DNA of 64,000 nucleotides from Lytechinus variegatus (lineage: Eukaryota; Echinodermata; Echinoidea; Temnopleuroida; Toxopneustidae): assembly GCF_018143015.1 (NCBI RefSeq), contig NC_054740.1:55092583-55156582 (forward strand), given 5' to 3'. Positions 45,771 through 56,200 of the stretch are shown piece after piece. The translations under genes were made by a program, and so were the position numbers. How positions within the stretch are numbered: position 1 is the first letter of the stretch; every line of letters starts with the position of its first letter. Under the pieces are notes generated by a model. The model made no database searches. It saw only the letters and a program-made list of their open reading frames with translations, and had not been told where the DNA came from.

Positions 45771-47860
45771 ACTTCTTGTATTTACTATATATTTTTTTTT
45801 TGTCTCAAACCTTTAATTTTGATGGACTTAATGTATACCTAAGTGTCTGCATGATATGTATGACAGCTAAATGATCAATATAAGTAGTGAACAACACTAT
45901 TTATTGTGACATTGATAATGAGATGAATATGATGCCTCTTATAAATTATTGTATTTACTTGATCATTTTGAGCCTTAAAACTTTTTATGAACTGAAAAAA
46001 AAATGCCTGCATGATATGTATAGCAGCTAAGTGATCAATATAAGTAGTGAATAACCAATAATTATTAGAAGATGAAATTCCATGTAGTGCAGACACTATA
46101 TTGACTGGATTATGATGTCTAGAATATCTTAAAATAAGCTGAAAATTCAAAATGGTGAAGTGTTATTTTAGAGTGCCTATGAAAGAAATGTCTTCCCAAA
46201 ATGGTTTCTCTTGTTCTTTGAATAAAGTTCTGTGTGTTTTTTAACGATTTGGTTTGTGAAATGCGATCAGGGTCCCGTAATACAAAAGTTAGCGATTACT
46301 TGTACGTTTGGTTAATTATCATTGTAGTCATCGCAATCAATCGTAATGAAATATTTTACGATGATTGCTAAGTTTTGTGTTCGGCCCCTGAAATGAGGTA
46401 CAGATGAATGAATACTGCACCCCCAAAAAGAATATTGATAAAACAGAATATCTAAATAATGATTAAGTTGTGGAATATTCAAGCATTTTACAATTTTGAT
46501 AAATTACATGCAACATTAATTGGTGTGACTCAATTTCATTGCTGTAGATTCATTATAGTATTTTGTAGGTGCTTCAAAAACAATTATTTCTTATTAAACT
46601 TGAAATCAATGCTTGCCTTGCTTGTATGTTAAAATATTTGTAGCTTTTCTTTTTCATCTTCACAGAGATCTAAAGTGTACTGTGTTTTAACTTCAATTTT
46701 CTGTCCTCAAAATGTTTCAGTTATCCTTTTCTTTCCTCATGTTTTTGTTTGCATTTGAATATCAGCGTAGTGGACATGAAGTTTATTTTTCATGTGCTGT
46801 TTTCATTTTTGTTGGAATTTGAAAAAAAAAATGTCAATATTAATTATTAATGTGATAAAAAGTAATATTTACTTTATCCACATCAAATGTATTTGAAATG
46901 TGCTTGAAAAGCTGAAATGCGTCATAAGAAATTTGATTCATAAAAAATGGGGATGTGCATTCTGAAACTGTTTAATATATTTTCCTTTTTTTCTTCATCT
47001 TAATGGTTTATATATGTATTGAAATTCATATGAATGATAAAATGTGTGAAATTTTACATAAGCCATTCGTCGTTGTATCACCAAGTATCAGAAGAAACAA
47101 TTCAACAGTTAAAATATTTCTCTATTCAAGTTGTTTTTATTAAGTAAAGGGTAATAATCAGGTATAAGCGTGCTGAAGTAATGTACTTACATTTGCGTTT
47201 GAATAAGAATTTGATTATTAGTGGTTGAAATTATCATTTAAATGCAAAGGTTAACATTGATTTGACTTTTAAAAAAATATCTGAGCTGCAAGGTTTCACT
47301 TGTTGCCTGTGTCTGCGTTTTAACTTCAATGAATATTCATCAAATTGGCTGATGTCATATCCCCAATTTCCTTTTCTTATTACATGAAATCATAATTCAT
47401 ATTTTCATGTTTCCCTTATAATGAAATTGAAGTTGCAGCAATGAGTATATAATGCATTAAATCAGTTGTCAATCCAATATAATCAATTTTTTAATAAACA
47501 AAATTTGATATAATAATGGAGACATGACATCGACTTGCATATTGAATATTCATGAAGACAAACATTGAATTGTTTCACTGAAATAATAGAAATGTTTCAA
47601 TATCATTGCTTTGTTACTGTCTGATTTTCAGTGTTTTGTTTGATTTTTTTTCTCTATCTGTTCAAACCAAATTATTTTCAGTCTGGAGTATCCCTTCAAG
47701 GGAAAATCACCCTCACATGAAATGCAAAGCAGATTCAGCTACCATCCACTCCCCATCACTGGAAATATGTATTATTTCTCTTTGTAATCTTTTGATAATA
47801 GGCATCTGTATGTACATAGAGCATTTATTTTTAATTGGTCTTACAGTCTTAATTGGTCTT
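45771..47860. other. AT-rich spacer
   Basis: Only a small hairpin MITE at 46268-46390 (GGGTCCCGTAATACAAAAGTTAGCGATTAC against GATGATTGCTAAGTTTTGTGTTCGGCCC) and a local duplication at 45855-45900 / 46008-46050 (GCATGATATGTAT-AGCAGCTAA) were seen. No gene. Confidence 0.5.
46221..46226 (+). terminator. Candidate poly(A) signal downstream of Elongin A
   Basis: AATAAA in the context TTTGAATAAAGTTCTGTGTG with a GT-rich stretch directly after it, as in many animal poly(A) sites. It is about 4 kb after the Elongin A stop. Other AATAAA words lie at about 48331 and 48498. The long intervening AT-rich DNA could be 3'UTR or spacer. Confidence 0.3.
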
Positions 47861-47865
47861 ATGTC

Positions 47866-48122
47866 GGGTCGTGTGGTCCAGTGGTTAGAGCATTGGACTC
47901 ATAATTGAAGGTTGTGAGTTCGAATCCCAACTCTGCCATTGTCTCCACTTTGATAAAAAGGCCCAAGAGTGATATCTGTCGTCTATTACGTCAGCCACTA
48001 TGACTGATTAACCTAGACGTAAAATGTTTCCAAGGTAATTGGTTATATACCAGCTTGACGTTTACCAGCAAAAAATGCTGTCCTGCCGAGTTCCTACGGG
48101 AGTTACCACAAACAGAAACAGA
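47866..48122 (+). mobile_element. tRNA-derived SINE, full-length
   Basis: A-box TGGTCCAGTGGTTAGAGCA and B-box GGTTGTGAGTTCGAATCCC at tRNA spacing. The body follows (TGTCTCCACTTTGATAAAAAGG, TAGACGTAAAATG), ending GGAGTTACCACAAACAGAAAC. Relatives at 19951-20158 and 25507-25655. Confidence 0.8.
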
Positions 48123-48580
48123 ACATACAATTTAAGATAATCATACATGTATCATGTATGTGAAGAATTCCATTTAAAGGGAAATTTCTTGCTTCATGCA
48201 CTTGTCAATCATATCCAAATGTAATTAACTTCTGTTTGTGACGCACATCAAGTACTCGCCTAAAGTGTATAATATATGTCAGAGAAGAGATATGTTGGAT
48301 TTCTTTTCATTTATTCATATTGTATGGAAATAAAGAAGTGCATGCTATTACTATGTATACAAGACAACAGAATATTTGCCATTTACAAGTATACTAAAAA
48401 TCTATTGCACATTTAAATTGAAGTGTGTGGATTTTTTTTCATCATATTAATTATTTATTCATTGGTGTAACTGATTGAATGTCTTGATTTATGGAATAAA
48501 ACTTGCAGCAAATTGATATTTTGTTTTCTTTTGAATATATGGTGTGATGTTTCATGAAATGATAATTATAATATTATATT
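48123..48580. other. AT-rich spacer, nothing recognised
   Basis: AATAAA words at about 48331 and 48498 only. Confidence 0.45.
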
Positions 48581-48582
48581 TA

Positions 48583-48660
48583 CCCAGGGTAGCCACTTCA
48601 GTTCCGAAAACTGTTTTTGAAGTGGACCCTGCTATTATTAATATTACACAGCTAAAAGCT
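48583..48660 (-). mobile_element. LINE 3' tail
   Basis: The minus strand ends GTGGCTACCCTGGGTAAATATA, the same terminal word as at 11515-11628. Confidence 0.45.
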
Positions 48661-48689
48661 AGGCTACCTATTCAGGTGCACACAGCTTT

Positions 48690-48855
48690 TTGAGGAATAA
48701 CTTCCTGCCAGTACCCATTTACCTCACCTTGGTCGAGTGCAGCACACTGTGGATGAATTCCTTGCTGAAGGAAATTACGCCATGGCTGGGATTTAAACCC
48801 ACGACCCTCTGTTTCAATGTCCGGAGACTAATCCACTGGGCCACGACGTCCCAAT
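48690..48855 (-). mobile_element. tRNA-derived SINE (copy of the 8262 type)
   Basis: On the minus strand an A-box-like GGCCCAGTGGATTAGTCTCC precedes GGTCGTGGGTTTAAATCCC (B-box), then the shared body. Confidence 0.65.
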
Positions 48856-48869
48856 GTTAAAGTCACTCC

Positions 48870-49303
48870 TCTCTTACACTCACATAGTTTAAAAAGAATA
48901 TATTTCATAAAACTCTATTTTGACAATGTGATTTAATTATCTGATGTTATATCAGAATACATGCAATGTTCATTCGAAAATATAAATTACACCTGTATGA
49001 ATGTACATGTATATTAGATCTCTGCAAACAGTATGATTCCTGCATAAATACAGTGCATTAAAGAAAGGATAGATTACCATTCATATAAAGTTTTTGGAGT
49101 AAACCAAATCATGTGACCACTCACAAAGCTTTATTGGCGACAATTCAAAATCATATTCTATTAAATGTATTTCAAGACCAGTATGCTGGTCTTTAACACA
49201 TTACACATGCCTTGACTAAAAGGGTGTCACCATATCATATATTTGTTACTTATACTCTGTATCCTATTAGAATTGTCTGGCTTTTATTGTTAAAATCAAT
49301 TAA
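48870..49303. other. AT-rich spacer, nothing recognised
   Basis: No gene or clear repeat seen. Confidence 0.45.
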
Positions 49304-50070
49304 CAAGTGGAATGCCTCTGGCGGTGTCACCTGCATCACGTGATTCAATATAGCAGCAGTGCTGTCTTTGAAAACTACTATAACTCGCAAAAGATGTTCA
49401 GTGATACTTGGTTACTCTTATTTCCACGTTTTATGAACTAGACCAATACACATACAGAGATTTGATGGTAATTCAACAAATACCCCCCAACGTGGCCGAG
49501 GTTCATTGACCGCACATGACCTTTGACCTTGATCATGTGACCTGAAACTCGCACAGGATGTTCAGTGATACTTGATTACTATTATGTCCAAGTTTCATAA
49601 ATCAGATCCATAAACTTTCAACGTTATGATGGTAATTCACAGATACCTCCAATTCGGCCAAAGGTCATTGACCCTAAATAACCTTTGACCTTGGTCATGT
49701 GATGTGAAACTCATGCAGGATGTTTAGTGATACCTGATTAACCTTATATCCAAGTTTCATGAACTAGGTCCATATATTTTCTAAGTTATGATGACATTTC
49801 AAAAACTTAACCTTAGGTTAAAATTTTGATGTTGATTCCCCAACATGGTCTAAGTTTATTGACCTTAAATGACCTTTGACCTTGGTCATGTGACATGAAA
49901 CTCAGGCAGGATGTTCAGTAATACTAGATTAACCTTATGGCCAAGTTTCATGAACTAGGTCCATATACTTTCTAAGTTATGCTGTCATTTCGGTTAAGAT
50001 TTGGTGTTGACAACGCCGCCGGCGTCGGAAAAGCAGCGCCTATAGTCTCACTCTGCTATGCAGGTGAGAC
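49304..50070 (-). mobile_element. Non-autonomous TIR element, DR1-array family (copy D, inverse orientation)
   Basis: Begins CAAGTGGAATGCCTCTGGC then GTGTCACCTGC, ends GCAGGTGAGAC (50060-50070). The interior units carry TGACCTTTGACCT (the complement of AGGTCAAAGGTCA) at 49517 and 49870 and a one-base variant near 49677. Same units as copies B and C. Confidence 0.75.
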
Positions 50071-50970
50071 AAAAATAGTAATTTTACTACTAAAACTTAG
50101 GTAAGCTCTCATTCAAGTAAGAAACTATACCATTAAAAAAGATTCTTTACATTAGGTGTTAATGTTTTTACACTAAAATTAAATTTTCATCCATAAAAGA
50201 TTTGTACAATTAAAATGAAATGCCATGCGTGTCATTTCTAAAATCAATGTAAATAATAGAATTTCACTTATCTTTCTAAATTTAAAATAGAATTTGTATT
50301 TCATGATTTTGACGTAAAGAATACAAATGCATTTCACATCAATATAAAATACTGTGATAAATATATAATCAAATTCAAATGCATTATAAGTATACAATTT
50401 CAGAGTGTAATAATGGCTTACGCGTACAAAAATCTCATATTTACTACAGCTATGCAATCAGCAAATTGAACCATTTATATTTCATTCTTCAGCTGCTTAT
50501 TCTTTGTCCCATTAAAATGGTTAATAGAAAATTTTTGATGATGGAAATTTATATACCCAACATATTGCTATGGGGGGGGGGGCTTCAGGGAGACAAAAAC
50601 TGAGTTGGTTTTCTGGCCTTAAACATTGAAAAGAAAAAAAATCATGTAACTTTCTTTGTCGTTGGGAAAATCAATGCCAGGTTGGTAGGTGTGTGAACTT
50701 TCTCTTGTTTGAATTATACCCCACCAAAAACATCATCCTATGTATTTCAGAATGGCTACCCTGTCACCCATTTCAAAACCCCCTGTTCAAATCCTTACTT
50801 GTGTATAACATCTCTGCATCAGAACAAGTGGTGAGGGATTACTATCCCTTATAAGAAATATTTCTAGCAAAATGCTAAAAGACACCCTGGCCTATTTCAC
50901 TGACTTTTCTGGACCCCCCCCCCCCCCGGCACCCCAAAATATACCTGTTTCCTTGAAGAATCAGATAACA
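50071..50970. other. AT-rich spacer, nothing recognised
   Basis: G11 at 50572-50582 and C14 at 50914-50927. No gene. Confidence 0.45.
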
Positions 50971-50971
50971 C

Positions 50972-51216
50972 ACATGGGCAATTCCACAGGTTGGTCCAAA
51001 TCATGTAACGTGAGTAACCGACACATTCCAAAGATTTGCCAGGAGCATAATAGAATTTCCCAAGTTTTGTTTTTATACAAAGGATAGTCAGACTGTGTAC
51101 TTTGTTGTGATAAGGAGATGTTTAGTTCCTATCAATAATAATGGAGTTACAGCTCCAAGTATGAGTCAAGGTGCCTCCAAATGTAACGTGAGTAACCGTG
51201 GAATAACCCACATGCA
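50972..51216. mobile_element. TIR element with repeated ATGTAACGTGAGTAACCG word
   Basis: ACACATGGGCAATTCCACAGG and CCGTGGAATAACCCACATG are inverted ends. The 18-base word ATGTAACGTGAGTAACCG stands near each end (51003, 51181) in direct orientation. Confidence 0.6.
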
Positions 51217-52069
51217 GAAATAAAAAAATATGGCTTGGTTATTAAGGGCGATTTTTTTTTTTTAACTTGTTAGTCATATGCAAAGCAGCTTCCCCATATA
51301 TTGTGTATTAAAATTATTGTCCTTATCTCAAAGAATGGAAAATGTTATTTTATCATGCCTTAAGTATATCAAAGACATTTCATTTCCCCCTCCCCCCCAA
51401 AAAAAAGAATTGATAGTAATCATGAACCATCGAAAATTGAAATATATGCATTTTTAATTACATAACATATGGGGCAGCTTTAACACAAATCAAAAACTTA
51501 AAATTCTAATAACTTTCCCAATCCTCAAACCTTCACCAATATTTTTTATCATTTTTTTCTAGTATTTTTACATCAAACTACTTTGTCAGGGTGAACTTCC
51601 CCTTTTAACAAAGCAGTCCACGTGAGAGCAGGTTTCCACTTACTTGCCTTTCTAGGCAAGTTCACTCAAACACATATCCGAAGGAACATTTGTATAACTT
51701 TGCTGAGAAATATTATTAAAAATCAAATGTATAAAACAGAATTAAAACCCAATACAATCAAAACTCTGTTTGCTGGGTTGATATGGGCCGGGAATATGGG
51801 GCAATGGACACACTCCAAATTCCTTTTTTAGAATGATACAAAATGTAACTTTTCATTTCTGGTAGGGTCATTTTTTTCTTACAAATAATCACAATGTAAA
51901 AGTACTACTTTACATACTACCATAACTGAATAATGAACACTATTTTTTAAAACTTTTCTCCCATAGTGGTTACATGAAAGCTAGAATCTTCTTTCACAGT
52001 TTGGCAAGTACAGCATTTGATAATCCAACACAGCTAATAAGAACCCTGGCATTATGGCAAATACAGCAG
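51217..52069. other. AT-rich spacer, nothing recognised
   Basis: The region around 51360-51605 (CATTTCCCCC, GGTGAACTTCCCCTTTTAAC) looks like another decayed foldback element. No gene. Confidence 0.35.
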
Positions 52070-52390
52070 CATCATACTTTGATCGTTATACAAAAAACAA
52101 GAGTGTCGCTAAGGCAAGCACATAATACGCCCTCCTGTAACATGGAAAATGGAGTTATTGGTCAAGCAAGAAAAGTTGTAGGTGGTGACTTCACCTTTGA
52201 CCTTCTGACCTCAAAATCAATTGCTGGGATCTATGCTAACTATCATACACACCAAGTTAAATGAGCCTAGGTTTAATAAGTTTTACTACATTTATCACGT
52301 TAACAAGGAAAAGTTAACGGAAGAACAGACGGACGGACACCGAGCGTGATACCATAATACGTCTCATCTAGGACGGGCGTATAAAAACAT
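52070..52390. repeat. Dispersed repeat with GACGGACGGACACCGAGCG
   Basis: Contains AAACAAGAGTGTCGCTAAGGC at one side and ACAGACGGACGGACACCGAG, CCATAATACGTCTC at the other. This layout is like that of widespread marine-invertebrate non-autonomous elements, with the family unnamed here. Ends uncertain. Confidence 0.4.
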
Positions 52391-52667
52391 TGTATACATA
52401 TATCAGCACAGTATTCACATTCATCAGGTTTACAGTCATAATTGAAATTCATAGGCATCAGAGGTAGTTGTAGATGCTTCATATTATCACATCAATGTAC
52501 ATGCTCACTTTTCAAAAAAATAAAAGATCACCCTACAATCACCTTGGAGCGCACAAGCGTTGCTTGCTTTATGACGGTGTGTGAAGCTCAATGAGCAGTT
52601 TGGGACGAGGGTAGAGGTCTTGTCTTGGGTTAAGTTGGCATATGCAGACTTGTTGTACTCCGCCAAC

Positions 52668-52673
52668 TTTATT
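52668..52673 (-). terminator. Candidate poly(A) signal of LDAH
   Basis: AATAAA on the minus strand, about 550 bases after the LDAH stop codon. It sits just outside a LINE remnant. It is plausible by distance only. Confidence 0.25.
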
Positions 52674-52795
52674 GTTGAGTGTGAGATCATCGAGTAAGCA
52701 GGTCACTTACTAGGTTTTTGAGTGATTTTAGATTTGAAAGAGTCCAATAAGTTTATCAAAGTTGTGTCCGTGCCAGTCTTTAGTAGTTCGAGGTG

Positions 52796-53070
52796 GTTGC
52801 GCATCAAGGTTTTGCATTATTGCTGGTGATCTTTGCAACTGGGATTGATGTGGTTTTGGAGAGTGTAAGAGAAGGTTTGATGGGAGAGATGTTGTACGCT
52901 GATGACTTGGTTTTGATGAGTTTAAGTTCGAGGTGGGTGGTTTGAGGAGGAGGAAGGGACGGTCAAAGAAGATTATGGAAGAGGCAAGTTGAGCAGGAGG
53001 ATTGGGTCAAGGATGGAAATGCACTGAATTGGGCAAAATTAAGGGACGGGGTAAGGGCAATTGCTACAAG
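52796..53070 (+). mobile_element. LINE reverse-transcriptase remnant with YADD motif
   Basis: 52796-52921 reads VAHQGFALLLVIFATGID, then VVLESVREGLMGEMLYADDLVLMS: the RT HQG and YADDLVLM core. After a large internal loss, about 52985-53070 reads EQEDWVKDGNALNWAKLRDG-VRAIATR, the usual LINE C-terminal piece. It lies just downstream of the LDAH stop on the opposite strand. Confidence 0.7.
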
Positions 53071-53082
53071 ATACACAAGACT

Positions 53083-53180
53083 CAGTGAGCAGCGCGGTCA
53101 AAAAATTTCACACAGAAGCGTAGTTTCAAAATTCATATAGGGGGTAAATTGGACCCCTCCCCCAGTTACCTTACGGTTAA
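53083..53180. mobile_element. Truncated right end of the piggyBac-type element family
   Basis: GAGCAGCGCGGTCAAAAAATTTC and CCCAGTTACCTTACGGTTAA match the right end of 35921-36666 (GCGACGCGGTCAAAAAATTTCGC, CCCAGTCTTTTTAGGGTTAA). It abuts the LINE remnant and stops about 40 bases from the LDAH stop codon. Confidence 0.5.
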
Positions 53181-53220
53181 ATATATCAAGATATTCACTA
53201 TTCTATTAAAAAGATATACA

Positions 53221-56200
53221 TCATTGAATTTCCTGAATGGATGGACACGTCCAATTCCAAACCATATCGGCCATAAGCTCACTTGACTCCAAGCAGAAGG
53301 CATGCTGCAGACCACGCCGACATAACCGAACATCGCCCTCTGGGAATCGCCTGCGCATGTTCTCATAGTGGCTTCTCGGTGCCCAATTGTCCTTTGATCC
53401 GTAGTACATAATAAACTTGTCGAGGTGTTCCTGGATGGTCGAGTAGTCGGCGTCTAGAATTTCTTCCATTTCCGTGGCAGCCATGTACATGCAATTGTGG
53501 ATGCGGGCTGGGTCGGTTAGCTGGTGTATCGCATGGAACGCACAATCCGGGATCTGTGTGTTAATATGAGAAGGTCAAAGGGTAATTCTGGGAGTAGTAG
53601 GCCCGTATTCTGAAGTCAGGTTTAACTAAGGCCATTGTCTAACTCTGTGTTCAAATTATGGGAAGCCAAAAGTATCACAATTTTTTATTAAGTTGTATGT
53701 TTCTTATGTTTACTGTACTCTTTCCTGATTCATCGATGGTGAAGACAATCATCTATTTATACTTCCTATAAAATTATGAATGGTTTGAGAGCCAAATGAG
53801 CTGAAATATGATATCTCTGTTAGTGATTTATGTAACAACTGGCTATCCATACCACAACTCCAAAGCTGAGTTTAAGTTGAACATGACTTCAGAATACAGG
53901 CCATAAAGTCAAAGCAGGCCTTTGCTGAATTGCCTAAGTGCAGAGGTGTGAATCATTTAAATAGTATTATTGATAGTTTGATGTCAGGTGATGTTAATCC
54001 AAACACTAATTAAACCTTGCTTTAAAGCCCAGTGTTGTGGTTGGTGTTTACTGTTACAATTACTGACTACGGTACCTTATTTTAAAGTGATCTTTTCACT
54101 TTTTTCATTTTAAAGATTTTCATTTTCGTTCTTGGAAATGGGCAAAACACCAATTCAAAATTTTCCAACGTATCATATGAACTATTCTAAAACTTGGAGA
54201 TGTAAAACAAATGATTTCAATGACCATGTGTTTACAGCGAATTTGTACTACAATGCATGAACTCTGGATCCAGATGTACCCAGCATCACTATACATAGTG
54301 TGTATGTACAATGTATAGTGCTTAACAAAACTCTGTGTGTAGGATTTAGCCCAACAGAGGGCAGTCAACAGACTTTTCGAATTTGAGAAAACTGGCTACG
54401 AGCTAAATGCGTGTCAGAGACAGTTATCAAAATCTTCTCTCTCCGCGCCATCAACATCTGCGCACTTACGGCCTGGTTGGCTCCTACTGTGGGGCATTGG
54501 GCAGTAGGCCTATACCCAACGATGAAGAAAATCAGGCTAAAAAATTTTAAATTGAGGTTACTCGTCCTAACCCAAAGTAGAGATAATCAGGCTAAAACAA
54601 TCAATTTTTTTTTAAATTGTAGTTTCTCATCCTATACATACATGGTGTGTTTTTTTTAGGACACAAACAACTCACACACATGTTTCATGTTAGTTTGAGA
54701 TTGAGAATTTTTATCTAAAATCTGCTGCTCACACATTGAAATTATGCCTTTAATTCCAAAAGAGCTGAGTCTTAATTTCGACCCATCTCATAAGCTAAAT
54801 TAACTCACTTTTCTGCCTCGAAACCACCATTGTACGAGTCTCCATTTGACCCAGTCAGAGAGGTAGTAGTTGATATATGACAGTGCTATGGCAGCCCACC
54901 TCAGGTAAACCACCATACTCCCTATCGTCCGCCCGTTTGGGGTGTCCCATATATGCTCCACAGTAGGGAACAGCAACACCGCCCTCAACAGGTTGAGTTT
55001 GGGCATGCGACGGATGAGGTCCACAATGATGTAGCATCCTGAGTTTTCAGAGAAATATCAATTAAGAAAGAAATGGAGAGAGTGCGAAAGAAGGTGGGAG
55101 TGTGAGAGAAAGAGAGAGAGAGAGAGACATGCATATTGATATTTTCAAAGTTAATCTTTCTTTTCACAAAAGTATTCAAGGAACTTTTTATCATGCACAA
55201 AGAGACAAAATATTAAGAAACAAAAAGATATACAATGAAATAAACAGAAAAAGAGAATGCAGGCATTGTGTGAAAATAACCTAAATGCAAAATAATTCCT
55301 ATAGATCCCTAACAATTACAATGAAAATTGACGTTTGATTACCACATGCATTCTCTTGGGGTTTTTTTTTATTATTATTAACATGGAATTATTTTGAAAT
55401 ATTAACATGGAATTATTTTGAAATACATTTGTAAATTGATTAGAGGATTCTTAAAAAATCACTTTACTTTCCTTTATGTTTAAGCAGGCCTGAATTCATT
55501 ATCATATGAAAAGGAAATCTAAGCAGTTATATTGACACAGAAATTTGAAAAGGCCCAAAAGATAATCATTTTTCTTCCTCTTTTTGACAAATATATCATA
55601 CTTTCTTGTGAAAAGGAACCCTCAGAACAACAGCCATTTGGCTGAAAAGGAAAATCAAGCACATAAAATGCAAGGCTGGATTTCGACCATGTACTGACCT
55701 ACTGAGTGACCTATCAGAATAAGCTTGACCCCTGGAGGAATGTAATCTTCGATGAAAGCCATTTTATGTTCTATCTGTTGCTGGAGATTATAAACTTCGT
55801 CATCACGGTCTGTTGCTTGAGGGAATGAAACAGAGAGAGAGACAATGAGGAATCTTCCTACTTACAATTAATTCATATAGCCTGTCTCTAGATTTGGTAA
55901 ATCCATCAAAATGTGCAACTTCTGAAGGTTTCCATGGTGAAGAAAAAACGTGTAGTAGTAGGTTTTACAGTACACCATGTTTTTTTCGTAGGTAAGTGTT
56001 GGGTCTGAAAAGGACCACATTTGCACAAGTGTGTTCTTGACGTCTTCAGGAGATTTCATTCTCCTGAAGGTAAGAACATACTTCTCCTGGGGACGACAAG
56101 AACGCACTTGTCGAAACGTTGAGATTGGGTGTCCTTTACAGGACCAGCACTTGCCCGAGAAAGATACATGGTGTACCATGAAACCTACTACACCATCTAA

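Noticed and set aside
47866-47940. tRNA gene with CAT anticodon
   Set aside because: A and B boxes are present but the acceptor stem does not pair, and a SINE body shared with other loci follows.
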